Assembly: GCA_035478835.1 (NCBI GenBank)
Contig: DATIJH010000002.1
Span: forward strand, 326,782-390,781
Source: DATASD01 sp035478835
GTDB taxonomy: Bacteria; Patescibacteriota; Saccharimonadia; Saccharimonadales; UBA4665
Direction: 5' to 3'
DNA: 64,000 bases
Shown: positions 25,879 to 35,546 of the stretch, one piece after another
How positions within the stretch are numbered: the first letter of the stretch is position 1
Layout of the letters: every line of letters starts with the position of its first letter
Position numbers and translations under genes: made by a program
The notes under the pieces: generated by a model
The model's input: only the letters and a program-made list of their open reading frames with translations
Databases searched by the model: none
What the model was told of the DNA's origin: nothing

Positions 25879-27343
25879 AGAGACGCGCGACCAGTACAAA
25901 CCGACGATCGGCATTGAATGCCATGTGCAGTTCAAAACTGCAACCAAATTGTTTGCGGCTGTCGGCAACGACGCCCGCGAGGCCGAGCCCAACACGCTGG
26001 TGAGCCACATTTGCTTTGGTTTGCCGGGCGCACTGCCAGTGCTCAACCGCGAGGCCGTGCATTTGGGTATGCGCGCTGCGTTTGCACTGGGTACGACGCC
26101 GCAAAAGTTCAGCAAATTTGATCGCAAGCACTATTTTTACCCGGATTTGCCGCTCGGTTACCAGATCACGCAATTTGACGAGCCAATTATTTTGGGCGGC
26201 GAAGTGCCGATCGAAGTAAACGGCAAGCGCAAAATTATACACCTAACGCGCGCGCACATCGAAGCCGATGCCGGCAAAAGCACGCACCCGGCTGGCAAAG
26301 ATTACAGCTTTGTTGACCTCAACCGTGCCGGCACGCCGCTGCTCGAAATTGTGTCCGAGCCCGAAATTCACAGCGCCGCCGAAGCCAAAGCCTACGCCCA
26401 AGAGCTCTGGCTGCTAATGCGCTACGCCGGCGTTTCCGATGCCAACCTCTATTACGGCAACATGCGCTTTGACGTGAACGTCAGCGTCAGCAAAGAAGAA
26501 GGCAAACTTGGTACGCGCAGCGAAACCAAAAACCTCAACTCTTTTAAAAGCGTTGAAAAAGCGGTCGAATACGAGATTAACCGCCAAATTGAGTTGCTCG
26601 AAAAGGGCGAAAAAATAGTACAGGAAACGCGCGGCTGGGATGACGCCAAGCAAAAAACCATCAGCCAGCGCACCAAAGAAGATGCGCACGATTACCGCTA
26701 CTTCCCGGACCCCGATTTGCCGCCAGTCGTGCTCGAAGATGCGCAAATCGAAGCCGTGCAAGCCGAAATGCCAGTGATGCCGGGCGAATGGCGTGAGCGC
26801 TTGAGCGGACTTGGCATGGACCGCGCGGCCATCGACACATTGCTCGTGGCCGATGTCGAGGACGAAACCGTCGCCTATTTGTCGCTCGTCGAAAACGCAC
26901 TGAGCGAGCCGGACTTTGCCAAGGCGCTGACTAACTGGCTCATCAACGTCGAAATTCCGCTGCGCCGCGAGGGCGGAGCCAAAACGCCGCTCGATGCCAA
27001 TGGCCGTTTGGCGCTCTACCACGCGCTGCACGCCCTAGTTGCAGGCGGCAAACTGAGCTCATCAAACGCCAAATTGCTTCTCACCAAAGTGCTCAGCAGC
27101 AGCGAGATCATCAAAGACATTCCCGCGTACGCCGGCCAGCACGGCCTCATTCAGGAATCCGACGAAGGCGCGCTCGAAAAGGCGGTAGACCAGGTCATTG
27201 CCGAAAACCCCAAAGCAGCCGAAGACGTAAAAAATGGCGAAATGAAAGCCATTGGCTTCCTGGTTGGCCAGGTTATGAAGCATACGCAGGGCCGCGCCAA
27301 CCCTGGTATGGTGCAGCAGCTCCTCAAGAAAAAGCTTTCGTAA
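25868..27343 (+). CDS. gatB: Asp/Glu-tRNA amidotransferase subunit B
   Basis: A 491-residue kinase-like subunit that activates the tRNA-bound acid with ATP. IGIECHVQFKTATKLF, FDRKHYFYPDLPLGYQITQ, EADAGKSTH, FDVNVSV, ETRGWD and EDAHDYRYFPDPDLPP are family hallmarks, followed by the helical YqeY-like tail. GatB GLPGALPVLN is complete. It ends the operon. Confidence 0.97.
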   Translation: MLSKETRDQYKPTIGIECHVQFKTATKLFAAVGNDAREAEPNTLVSHICFGLPGALPVLNREAVHLGMRAAFALGTTPQKFSKFDRKHYFYPDLPLGYQITQFDEPIILGGEVPIEVNGKRKIIHLTRAHIEADAGKSTHPAGKDYSFVDLNRAGTPLLEIVSEPEIHSAAEAKAYAQELWLLMRYAGVSDANLYYGNMRFDVNVSVSKEEGKLGTRSETKNLNSFKSVEKAVEYEINRQIELLEKGEKIVQETRGWDDAKQKTISQRTKEDAHDYRYFPDPDLPPVVLEDAQIEAVQAEMPVMPGEWRERLSGLGMDRAAIDTLLVADVEDETVAYLSLVENALSEPDFAKALTNWLINVEIPLRREGGAKTPLDANGRLALYHALHALVAGGKLSSSNAKLLLTKVLSSSEIIKDIPAYAGQHGLIQESDEGALEKAVDQVIAENPKAAEDVKNGEMKAIGFLVGQVMKHTQGRANPGMVQQLLKKKLS

Positions 27344-27365
27344 CAGATCTGTCTCCCGAGCACAT

Positions 27366-27412
27366 GATACAATGAGCTGGCGGGCTAACTGCCCGGCGAA
27401 AAGGGGATTACG
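27366..27412 (+). promoter_or_regulatory. Promoter and 5' hairpin of the Nudix-galU operon
   Basis: TGA-TACAAT (-10 at 27368-27373) is an extended -10; start about 27380. The transcript would open with a hairpin CGGGC-TAACT-GCCCG (27381-27395), then AAGGGG before the ATG at 27413. Confidence 0.5.
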
Positions 27413-27964
27413 ATGAAATTATGGCAGCGCGTCGAGCCGACAACCACGCAAAAAGTCGGTTACCGAACCATTGTTGAAAAAACTTTTGTACAGCCGGACG
27501 GCCAGCGCTTTACGGCCACGACTGTAAATGCCGAGGGGCTCGAAACCGTTGCCGTGCTGGCGCTCACGCCTGACAACAAAGTGATTATCGCGCGGCAATT
27601 TCGCGCCGGCCCAGAGATAATCATGGACGAGCTGCCAGGCGGTTTCGTGGATAAAGGCGAGGATAAAGCCGCTGCAGCGGCGCGCGAATTACTTGAAGAA
27701 ACCGGCTACGTGCCGGGTGAGCTCAAATTCCTTGGCACGGCGCATTACGAGGCCTACACTAACACCGATCGCCAGTGTTTTTTGGCGCTTAACTGCACGC
27801 CCACGGGCGATGGCCAGCAGCTCGACGAGCATGAGTTTATCGAGGTGCGACTTATCACCATCAAGCAGCTCATCGAAAACGCAAAAGCCGGCGTGATGAC
27901 CGATCTCGGCCCAGTGCTCATGGCCTATGATCTGCTGCTGGAACTCCAAAAGGCGGCCGCATGA
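27413..27964 (+). CDS. Nudix hydrolase, ADP-ribose pyrophosphatase type
   Basis: A 183-residue Nudix protein of the ADP-sugar pyrophosphatase group. TVAVLALTPDNKVIIARQFRAGPEIIMDELPGG precedes the box, as in ADP-ribose pyrophosphatases; the box GGFVDKGED, AAAAAREL, LEETGYVPGEL spans about residues 78-102 and has RELLEETG in place of REUxEExG. ATGA overlap with galU suggests a shared job in nucleotide-sugar turnover (inference). Confidence 0.9.
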   Translation: MKLWQRVEPTTTQKVGYRTIVEKTFVQPDGQRFTATTVNAEGLETVAVLALTPDNKVIIARQFRAGPEIIMDELPGGFVDKGEDKAAAAARELLEETGYVPGELKFLGTAHYEAYTNTDRQCFLALNCTPTGDGQQLDEHEFIEVRLITIKQLIENAKAGVMTDLGPVLMAYDLLLELQKAAA

Positions 27965-28878
27965 GTGATTTCGCCCCTGCAACTACGCCCAAAGTCACCA
28001 AAGCCGTCATCGCCGCAGCCGGCTATGGCACGCGCTTTTTGCCGCAAACCAAGGCGATGCCCAAAGAAATGCTGCCGCTGGTCGACAAACCGATCATCCA
28101 GTTTATTGTCGAGGAGCTGGTCGAAGCCGGCATCAAAGACATCATTCTAATCACCGGCTACAGCAAGCGCAGCATCGAGGACCACTTTGACACGCCGAAC
28201 GAAGACCTGCTCAACAATCTGCGTGCCGGCGGCCCGAGCAAGGCACATTACATCGAAGAAATTGAGCGCATTTCGGACCTGGCTAACTTTGCCTATGTTC
28301 GCCAAAAGGGTCCGTACGGCACGGCGACACCAGTGTTAAACGCAGCGCATTTAGTTGGCAATGAGCCGTTCATTTACTGTTTTGCGGACGATCTCACCGT
28401 GGCGACGCCGAATGCCTTCGGCCAAATGATTGCGTTGTACGAAGAGTTTCAGGCAAGTATTTTGCCATGCATCCGCATCGAAGACGACAAAGAATTTACG
28501 CGCTATGGCATCCTCGGCGGCCAGCAAGTGCGCGATGGCGTGCTCAAACTCGACAGCATTAAAGAAAAGCCTGGGCGAGCTGCGGCACCGAGCAATCTTG
28601 CCAGCGTGGGCGGCTACTTATTGACGCCCGAGGTGTTCAAATATGTCGAGCGCGCTCTGCAAACGCTCACACCCGGGAAAGAGTTCTTTATGACCGACGA
28701 CATTTTGCAGCCTATGTTGGCTGACGGCAAAGCGCTATACGGCTGCGAAATTAAAAACAGCACGCGGTACGACACCGGTGACAAGCTCGAATACCTCAAG
28801 ACCGTCATTTCATTTGCATTAAAACGCGATGATATCGGTCCGGAGTTTCGCGAATTTTTGCGTAGCATCGTTGCATAG
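27961..28878 (+). CDS. galU: UTP-glucose-1-phosphate uridylyltransferase
   Basis: A 305-residue nucleotidyltransferase making UDP-glucose from UTP and glucose 1-phosphate. AAGYGTRFLPQTKAMPKEMLP (about residues 18-38), DKPIIQFIVEELVEAGI, FADDLTV and the GILGG/IKEKP segments are diagnostic of bacterial GalU. The product would feed glycosyltransferases such as that at 16 kb. Confidence 0.96.
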   Translation: MSDFAPATTPKVTKAVIAAAGYGTRFLPQTKAMPKEMLPLVDKPIIQFIVEELVEAGIKDIILITGYSKRSIEDHFDTPNEDLLNNLRAGGPSKAHYIEEIERISDLANFAYVRQKGPYGTATPVLNAAHLVGNEPFIYCFADDLTVATPNAFGQMIALYEEFQASILPCIRIEDDKEFTRYGILGGQQVRDGVLKLDSIKEKPGRAAAPSNLASVGGYLLTPEVFKYVERALQTLTPGKEFFMTDDILQPMLADGKALYGCEIKNSTRYDTGDKLEYLKTVISFALKRDDIGPEFREFLRSIVA

Positions 28879-28913
28879 GAGTACAATAAAAAGACACTAA
28901 CAGGAGCCGGCTT

Positions 28914-29180
28914 ATGGATACGACAGAAAAAATAATCATGATTATTTTGGCAGCTGCTCTGGCTTTATTTTTGATTTTAGCTATTGTGAGCGTTATTTTG
29001 GTAATCCGTGTGCTCAAGAGTGTCAACCGCGTAACCCAAAAAGCCGAAAGGCTGGTTGATTCCGCCGAAACCGTCGGCCAGATCTTCAAACAAACTGCTG
29101 AACAGATGTCTTTTGTACGTTTACTACGGAATGTCGCTGATATGGTTGGGCAGCGTCACCGGGAAAAGAAAGGGGAATAA
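28914..29180 (+). CDS. Small single-helix membrane protein
   Basis: An 88-residue protein with one strong membrane helix (about residues 7-31) followed by a charged helical tail with heptad spacing (SVNRVTQKAERLVDSAETV). CAGGAG precedes the ATG. It lies 1 base before a YtxH-type gene. The pair resembles DUF948/YtxH envelope-stress modules of Gram-positive bacteria (family resemblance only). Confidence 0.78.
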   Translation: MDTTEKIIMIILAAALALFLILAIVSVILVIRVLKSVNRVTQKAERLVDSAETVGQIFKQTAEQMSFVRLLRNVADMVGQRHREKKGE

Positions 29181-29181
29181 G

Positions 29182-29589
29182 ATGGGTAAAGATGGTAAAA
29201 AATTAGCAATTGGTGCGGCGGTTGCGGCGGTTGGCGGTTACGTTGCCGGCATTTTAACAGCGCCAAAAAGCGGCAAAGAAACCCGCGAAGACATTAAGCG
29301 CGCCGCGAGTGAGCAAATTAATGAGGCCGAAAAGCGACTCAAAATGCTGCATACACAACTGAATGATCTGCTTGATCAGGCCAAAACACAGGCCGCTGAT
29401 CTGACGGGCAGAGCGCGCCGCGAGTATGAATCCGTGGTTGAAAAAACGCAGGAAGCCAAAGACCACGCCCGCGAGCTTTTGAGCAATTTACACGAAGACG
29501 TGGCCGAGGACAAAGAACTGCAACAGGCCATTAAAGACGCCGATAAGGCGATCGACCATCTTAAGACGTTCTTGAAAAAGCGCGCATAA
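29182..29589 (+). CDS. YtxH-domain protein
   Basis: A 135-residue protein: short Gly/Ala-rich hydrophobic N-terminus (LAIGAAVAAVGGYVAGILTAPKSGKETR), the classic YtxH opening, then a long amphipathic helix or coiled coil to the C-terminus. The start at 29182 follows AGGGGAATA. Such proteins sit at the membrane and are often stress-linked; the exact role is unknown. Confidence 0.88.
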   Translation: MGKDGKKLAIGAAVAAVGGYVAGILTAPKSGKETREDIKRAASEQINEAEKRLKMLHTQLNDLLDQAKTQAADLTGRARREYESVVEKTQEAKDHARELLSNLHEDVAEDKELQQAIKDADKAIDHLKTFLKKRA

Positions 29590-29609
29590 TTGTCTCAATA
29601 CTGTTGTAA

Positions 29610-29665
29610 AAGTCGCGCCAGAGAGTGCCTCGCGCCATCGGCGCGACTTCGCTATAATAAAACCA
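29610..29665 (+). promoter_or_regulatory. Hairpin after YtxH gene and dnaE promoter
   Basis: A perfect 10-bp stem AAGTCGCGCC/GGCGCGACTT (29610-29619, 29640-29649) with a 20-base loop may end the upstream transcript, though no T-run follows. TATAAT at 29653-29658 gives a start near 29665, with GAGGG before the dnaE ATG. Confidence 0.5.
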
Positions 29666-29681
29666 TACGAGGGTAACAGCG

Positions 29682-32600
29682 ATGGCACACGCCAAAGAAG
29701 GCGCACTGAGTCCGAGTGACTACGTGCACCTCCACAACCATACGCAATACAGTTTGCTCGACGGGCTTACCAAAGTCCCGGCGCTGGTGAATTACGTCAA
29801 AGAAACGGGCATGCAGGCCGTGGCGATGACCGACCATGGCACGCTCTCCGGCGCCATCGACTTTTACAAGACCACCACGGCGAACGACGTCAAACCGGTG
29901 ATCGGCATGGAAGGCTATGTTGCAGCACGCACAATCGCCGACAAAGAGCCGGGCAAAGACAAAGTGTATTACCACCTTATTTTGCTAGCCATGAACAACA
30001 CCGGCTACCGTAATCTGATGAAACTCAGCACCATTGCCAACCTGGAAGGCACCTATTACAAGCCGCGCGTCGATCACATTCTGCTCGAAAAATACAACGA
30101 AGGTCTGATTATTTTGAGTGGCTGTATCGGTGGCGAAGTTGCCGACGCGATTCGTCAGGGCCAGTACGAAAAAGCCAAAGAAATCGCCAGCTGGTACAAA
30201 AGTGTCTTTGGCGACCGCTATTATATTGAGGTGCAAGACCATGGCCACCCCGATCATCCCAGCAAATGGGACGAGCAGGTCGCCGTTAACAAAGAACTCA
30301 TAAAACTGGCCAAAGAGCTGGATATTCCCGGCGTCATCACCTGTGACGCCCACTACTTGCATCATGAAGACCAAGAGGCGCACGAGATCCTGCTTTGCGT
30401 GCAAACCGGCTCGTTCCTGAGCGACGAAAAGCGCATGAGCCTCAAGGATTTTGAGCTGCACGTCACCGACCCGAACGACATTATCAAGCGGTGGGGCAAG
30501 GATCACCCCGATTTTATCCGCAATACCCGCGCCATCGCCGATCGTTGCGACGTGAGTATCGAGCTCGGCAAAATCCTCATTCCAAAATTTCCGGTGCCAG
30601 AGGGCGAGGACGAGCAATCATACTTGCACAAGTTGGTGTACAAGGGTTTGGCGTGGCGCTATGGCGGCATTGATGAAGACACGAGCCGGGCGCTCACGGT
30701 AGAAGAAGCCAAAAAGACACTCAAAAAAGAGGTGCTGGACCGGGCCGAATACGAGCTGGGCGTCATCGCGCAAATGGGTTTCAACGGCTACTTCTTGATT
30801 ATCGCCGATTTTATGAACTGGGGCAAAGACCAGGGCATTGTGTTCGGTCCTGGACGCGGCTCGGCGGCCGGGTCGATCATTTCGTACTCGCTCAAGATTA
30901 CCGAGCTTGACCCGCTCAAATATGATCTACTTTTTGAACGCTTTCTGAATCCGGACCGCATTAGCATGCCGGACGTTGACATCGACATTCAGGATACGCG
31001 CCGCGACGAAGTCATTCAATATTGTGCCGAAAAATACGGCAGCGAGCGTGTGGCCAATATCGTAACGTTTGGCACCATGGCTGCGCGCAATGCCGTTCGC
31101 GACGTGGCGCGCGTGCTGCAAGTGCCGTACGCCGAGGCCGACCGCCTAGCTAAAATGATTCCAGCACCGGTGCAGGGACGGCACATTCCGCTGGAAGTTT
31201 CGCTCAAGGACAACGCCGAGCTCAAGCATGAATACGAAACTAACGAAACCGCCGTGCGTGTGTTTGATCTGGCCATGCGGGTCGAGGGCACGATCCGCTC
31301 GCACGGTATCCACGCCGCCGGTGTGGTGATTGCGCCGGACGACATCGTCAAGTTTGCCCCGCTCGAACTCGCCCAAAAAGGCGTGGTGGCTACGCAGTAC
31401 CCCAAGGATCCGATCGAGGAGCTCGGCCTGCTTAAAATGGACTTTTTGGGCCTAAGCAACTTAACGATCATTAACAACACGCTGCGCATTATCAAGCGTG
31501 TGTACGGCGCAGACATCGACCTCAACTCCCTGCCACTCGACGACGAGCCGACGTTTCAGCTCCTGGCGCGCGGTGACACCACCGGCGTGTTCCAGTTTGA
31601 ATCCTCGGGAATGAAGCGCTATTTGCGCGAGCTCAAGCCAACCGAATTCGACGACATCGTCGCCATGGGCGCGTTGTATCGCCCAGGCCCACTCGGCGCC
31701 GGCCTGACCGACAGCTACATCAAGCGCAAAAACGGTCTGGAAAATATTACCTACAGCCACGAACTCATGAAGGGCGCGCTGGAACCCACTTACGGCGTGC
31801 TCGTCTATCAGGAGCAAGTGATGCAGATTTCGCGCGACGTCTGTGGTTTTACCGGTGGCGAGGCCGACACGCTCCGCAAAGCAATCGGCAAAAAGAAGCG
31901 CGACGTTATGGCCAAAATGAAAGTCAAATTTATTGATGGCGCAGTGGCAAACGGCGTGCCCAAACACGTCATCGAAAAGTTTTGGACCGATCTGCTCGGA
32001 TTCGCCGACTACTGTTTTAACAAATCGCACTCAGCCTGCTACGGCATGATTTCGTACCAAACCGCATATCTTAAGGCGCACTATCCGGCCGCATTTATGG
32101 CGGCGCTGATGACGAGCGATTTTGACGACACCGACCGCCTTGCCATCGAAATTACCGAGTGCAAACACATGGGTATCGACGTGCTGCCGCCAGATGTAAA
32201 CGAGTCATTTATGGAGTTTGCTGTGGTGCCGGATGCCAAAAATTCGGACAACCGCAAAGCGCCGGTGCGCTTTGGCATGAGTGCCATCAAGAACGTGGGC
32301 ACTGGTGCGGTAGAAGAAATTCTGCGAGCGCGCGAACTGGACGGCGCATTTGAATCGCTCGAAGACTTCCTGGGCAAAGTGAACGTGCGCGTCGTGAACC
32401 GCAAAGCGCTGGAAAGTTTGGTCAAGGCCGGTGCGTTTGACCGCTTTGGTGACCGCTCCAAATTGCTGCATAACCTTGACGTTATTGTGGCGTATGGTGC
32501 GCGCCTGCAAAAACAGCTTAGCAGCGGACAAGTGGATTTGTTTGGACTACTGATCGAAGAAGACATTGCCGCCAAACCGCAGCTGATGCTCGAAGCCGCA

Positions 32601-33362
32601 GCTACAGTGTACACGTCGCGCGAACAGCTTTTATGGGAGCGCGAGCTGCTTGGACTGTATCTTTCGCAGCATCCGCTGGCTATGTACGCTGACTTTTTGG
32701 CCGAACAAACCATGCCCATAAAAGAGTTGCTACCGATTCATGACGGCAAGGCAACCACAGTGGGCGGCTCGGTTACCGATCTGCGCGAAATCACTACCAA
32801 AAACGGTCAAAAAATGGCGTTCGTAAAAATTGAAGATCACGGCGGCGAGACTGAATTAATTGTGTTCCCTGGTACATTCCAGCAGACGCTGGGCTTGTGG
32901 GAACGCGATCGGGTGGTTTTGGTGCGCGGCAAAGTTTCGGCCAAGGACCGCGAAGGCAACATCGGCGAAGAAATAAAAGTAATCGTAGATGACGCGCGTG
33001 AAATCACGGCCGAGCAAGCCACCAATTATCAGGCGACCGGGCGCAAAGTTAAAGTGCCAAAGGTAGGCGTCAAAAAAGTTTCTGCGCTGCGGGCGGCCAA
33101 AGCGGCAAGCGTTTCTGCGGCGAGCGACGAACCAAAGGCGGAGCGCGTGTATGTGCGGCTCGCAAATAGTCAGGACCAGGCGGTTTTGCTCGCCCTAAAG
33201 CAAACGATTGATGCAAACCCGGGCCAGACTGAGGTCGTGCTAGTGCTCGGTCCGGCCGAAAACAAACAGATTATTAAACTGCCGGCCGGCATCAAAAGAG
33301 ACGCCGACATGCTTGAGCGGCTTGCTGCGCTTGTTGGCCCGGAAAATATAAAGACACAATAA
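29682..33362 (+). CDS. dnaE: DNA polymerase III alpha subunit
   Basis: A 1226-residue replicative polymerase of the DnaE1 type. PHP domain at the start (HLHNHTQYSLLDGL, MTDHGTLSG), polymerase core with catalytic Asp residues in MPDVDIDI (about 428-434), GPGRGSAAGS before it, KKRDVMAKMK and FNKSHSACYG, then helix-hairpin-helix, an OB-fold (about 1025-1115, ATTVGGSVTDLREI) and a 70-residue C-terminal extension. PHP His residues appear intact, so proofreading activity is possible. Length is typical. Confidence 0.98.
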   Translation: MAHAKEGALSPSDYVHLHNHTQYSLLDGLTKVPALVNYVKETGMQAVAMTDHGTLSGAIDFYKTTTANDVKPVIGMEGYVAARTIADKEPGKDKVYYHLILLAMNNTGYRNLMKLSTIANLEGTYYKPRVDHILLEKYNEGLIILSGCIGGEVADAIRQGQYEKAKEIASWYKSVFGDRYYIEVQDHGHPDHPSKWDEQVAVNKELIKLAKELDIPGVITCDAHYLHHEDQEAHEILLCVQTGSFLSDEKRMSLKDFELHVTDPNDIIKRWGKDHPDFIRNTRAIADRCDVSIELGKILIPKFPVPEGEDEQSYLHKLVYKGLAWRYGGIDEDTSRALTVEEAKKTLKKEVLDRAEYELGVIAQMGFNGYFLIIADFMNWGKDQGIVFGPGRGSAAGSIISYSLKITELDPLKYDLLFERFLNPDRISMPDVDIDIQDTRRDEVIQYCAEKYGSERVANIVTFGTMAARNAVRDVARVLQVPYAEADRLAKMIPAPVQGRHIPLEVSLKDNAELKHEYETNETAVRVFDLAMRVEGTIRSHGIHAAGVVIAPDDIVKFAPLELAQKGVVATQYPKDPIEELGLLKMDFLGLSNLTIINNTLRIIKRVYGADIDLNSLPLDDEPTFQLLARGDTTGVFQFESSGMKRYLRELKPTEFDDIVAMGALYRPGPLGAGLTDSYIKRKNGLENITYSHELMKGALEPTYGVLVYQEQVMQISRDVCGFTGGEADTLRKAIGKKKRDVMAKMKVKFIDGAVANGVPKHVIEKFWTDLLGFADYCFNKSHSACYGMISYQTAYLKAHYPAAFMAALMTSDFDDTDRLAIEITECKHMGIDVLPPDVNESFMEFAVVPDAKNSDNRKAPVRFGMSAIKNVGTGAVEEILRARELDGAFESLEDFLGKVNVRVVNRKALESLVKAGAFDRFGDRSKLLHNLDVIVAYGARLQKQLSSGQVDLFGLLIEEDIAAKPQLMLEAAATVYTSREQLLWERELLGLYLSQHPLAMYADFLAEQTMPIKELLPIHDGKATTVGGSVTDLREITTKNGQKMAFVKIEDHGGETELIVFPGTFQQTLGLWERDRVVLVRGKVSAKDREGNIGEEIKVIVDDAREITAEQATNYQATGRKVKVPKVGVKKVSALRAAKAASVSAASDEPKAERVYVRLANSQDQAVLLALKQTIDANPGQTEVVLVLGPAENKQIIKLPAGIKRDADMLERLAALVGPENIKTQ

Positions 33363-33369
33363 CATCATT

Positions 33370-34089
33370 ATGCACATACGATTCACACACCAGACGTCAC
33401 CAGAAGCGGCAGGAGCTGCAATAGCGGAACAGTTTGAAGCCGGGGTTCCGTACGTGCACGCCCAAGGGCTGCCTTTTGCGGAGTTAGAGTCTGGGCTGCA
33501 GGCAGACTATGTGCGCCGCGCATCGCAGGCCATAGGCAAGGTGACGCTTGGCAGTGATGCTCCGGATAGCGATGTGTGGCGCCTCGACCGCGATACCGAT
33601 CCAATGATGTGCGCTATTCCATTTCGCACCGACAACGCATTTTATGAAACGCCGGAGCGGTTTATCGGACTTTGGTGTGTGCAAAGTGCCGCTATAGGTG
33701 GCGAAAATCGGCTTTTGGCCGTGGATGATCTGCTTAATTACGGGGGCTCTGCATCAGTGTGTCGTAACCTGATAGAAGAGGCGGGCAAAATACCGGTTAC
33801 CTTTACGGACGGTAAACATCGGGCGACGGCGCCAATACTGGACCTCGATGCCGGAACAACGCGCTTTAGCCGCGCGCACGTCATAAAAGAAGATGCGGAT
33901 CTCGCAGGCCGGTTTAGTTCATTACTCGCGACAGACATCGAAAGGCTAAGCAGCGTTGTGCGCCTGCAGCCTGGCGAGGCGCTGCTTTATGACAACCACC
34001 GCATGTTTTACGGCAGGCGCTCGTATTCATACCGCGATCGGCTTGCGCTGCGGACGCGAATCTTGGATTTGTCCACGGCACGCCCTTAA
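33370..34089 (+). CDS. TauD/clavaminate-synthase-like protein with altered iron site
   Basis: A 239-residue protein with the jelly-roll pattern of 2-oxoglutarate/Fe(II) dioxygenases: PFRTDNAFYETPERFIGLW, GGENRLLAVDDLL and LLYDNHRMFYGRRSY then R-D-R-L-A-L-R. The iron-binding HxD is R86-T-D88 and the distal His is Tyr214; each differs from His by one base (CGC, TAC). The fold assignment is by motif spacing. It may be a non-catalytic homolog or bind another cofactor. It starts 7 bases after dnaE with no clear ribosome site. Confidence 0.65.
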   Translation: MHIRFTHQTSPEAAGAAIAEQFEAGVPYVHAQGLPFAELESGLQADYVRRASQAIGKVTLGSDAPDSDVWRLDRDTDPMMCAIPFRTDNAFYETPERFIGLWCVQSAAIGGENRLLAVDDLLNYGGSASVCRNLIEEAGKIPVTFTDGKHRATAPILDLDAGTTRFSRAHVIKEDADLAGRFSSLLATDIERLSSVVRLQPGEALLYDNHRMFYGRRSYSYRDRLALRTRILDLSTARP

Positions 34090-34100
34090 TTTTAAGTGTG

Positions 34101-34982
34101 TTACTGAATGAAGCCAGAGGTACGCGTCAGAATAAAACCGATGACGCCAAGGGCGACGAGCACCACGTCGAGCGCTGGGTGCGTAACAACAAACCGCTCG
34201 CCGCGTCGCCATGCGCGGTGCAAAAACACGCCGTGTCGCACAATGAAGATCGCGATCGCGCCACCAGCAATGAACGCTATAAAGCCAACCATCCACGATG
34301 ACACGCCACTGTTGAGCGCCTGCAGCCTGGCAATATGCTCCGGCGCGGCGATCGTTTGGCTGGTTGCGCCAAGTACGGCCGCGCCCTGACCGACGGGTTC
34401 ACCATACATGGCAACGATGATCGTTTCCGGGCCGTGGCCCTGGTAGTCGGCGGCCTCGGCAATACCGAAACCAACGTCGCGGTAGTTGGCATTTAAGAGA
34501 TTAGCGCGGTGCTCGGGGCTGTTGAGCCATGCTTTTAGTGCGGCGCTGCTATTTGTGAAACCGTAGGCCAGGTTTTCGCCAACGGCCTGGTATTGGTAGC
34601 CGCTTTGCTGAATAAATGCCCACGGTGTTTTGCCGGCCGGGCTGGTGTGCGACCAGTAGTTCGCGGCGGCCATGTCGGCTGCTTTGGCGTTGGCCGCTTG
34701 GGTGAGCTGCGCGTTCAGATTGAGGTCAACCACGTGATCGTCGCTGCGCGCACTATTCGTATCTTGTAACAGTGAGTTAATGCTGATGTCTGATTGCGCG
34801 CCAAGTACAGCGTGGCGCGGCGTAAGCCACACATTTGTCACAAAGCCAACAACGACCAGCAGCAGAATCGGCAAATACGGAAAGTATGTTTTGCTGTAAT
34901 GTTTGGTGTGTTTGTGATGGTGGCCGTGGCGCTTCTTTTCGTGCGCGGGCGTCGACCGTTTTGGCGTGTTGGCAAGTACCAT
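34101..34982 (-). CDS. CAP/SCP-domain membrane protein
   Basis: A 293-residue protein: Lys/His-rich cytoplasmic N-terminus, one membrane helix (about residues 34-58), an extracellular CAP domain (about 70-200; NAKAADMAAANYWSHTSPAG, VGENLAYGF, WLNSPEHRANLLNANYRDVGFGIA), then two more C-terminal helices. CAP His/Glu residues look intact. Such proteins are secreted or surface-bound in many bacteria; function in CPR is not known. Convergent with the dioxygenase-like gene. Confidence 0.9.
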   Translation of the reverse strand: MVLANTPKRSTPAHEKKRHGHHHKHTKHYSKTYFPYLPILLLVVVGFVTNVWLTPRHAVLGAQSDISINSLLQDTNSARSDDHVVDLNLNAQLTQAANAKAADMAAANYWSHTSPAGKTPWAFIQQSGYQYQAVGENLAYGFTNSSAALKAWLNSPEHRANLLNANYRDVGFGIAEAADYQGHGPETIIVAMYGEPVGQGAAVLGATSQTIAAPEHIARLQALNSGVSSWMVGFIAFIAGGAIAIFIVRHGVFLHRAWRRGERFVVTHPALDVVLVALGVIGFILTRTSGFIQ

Positions 34983-35007
34983 GATTGTTTTTAGTGTAGC
35001 ATAACCG

Positions 35008-35511
35008 TTACGCTAGATAAAACCGGCAGTGATACAAGCTCATCGCCGCCGCTTGCACAACATTAAATGATTCTTTACTCCCGAACATTGGGATTTCGAG
35101 AATGCTGTCCATTTGGGCAAGAATCTCTGGTTCGACACCTTCGACTTCGCGGCCAACCAAGAGCGCGATTTTTTCTGGCGGCTTGTAATGGGGCAAGCGG
35201 ATTGCGCGCGGCGCCTGCTCGATGGCGGCAATGGTAAAGCCGTCAGCACGCAACCGAGCCAGGACCGCATCGAGCGAATCGTGGTGCTGCCAGGCTACGT
35301 GGTGCTCGGCGTCAAGCGCAGTTTTATGAATTTGGCGATCAATTTTGGCAGCCAGGTGCGGCAAACGCGGATCGTTATGCGCAAGCTGCGGATACGGCGT
35401 ATATCCGGTCAAAAATACCATTTGCACGCCCAAACCTTCTGCCGTGCGCAGCAGCGAGCCAACATTGTGACAGCTCCGCAAATTATGTGCGATAAGAATA
35501 ATGTGCCGCAT
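35008..35511 (-). CDS. SpoU/TrmH-family RNA methyltransferase
   Basis: A 167-residue SPOUT methyltransferase that uses SAM to methylate tRNA or rRNA ribose. Motif 1 HNLRSCHNVGSLLRTAEGLG, motif 2 ALLVGREVEGV and motif 3 IPMFGSKESFNVVQAAAMSLY form the knot. The start is predicted leaderless: minus-strand TATACT (35523 to 35518), six bases, ATG. Target base cannot be told. Confidence 0.92.
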   Translation of the reverse strand: MRHIILIAHNLRSCHNVGSLLRTAEGLGVQMVFLTGYTPYPQLAHNDPRLPHLAAKIDRQIHKTALDAEHHVAWQHHDSLDAVLARLRADGFTIAAIEQAPRAIRLPHYKPPEKIALLVGREVEGVEPEILAQMDSILEIPMFGSKESFNVVQAAAMSLYHCRFYLA

Positions 35512-35546
35512 GCCATAAGTATACGGGCCGTTGACTAACGCTGCAA

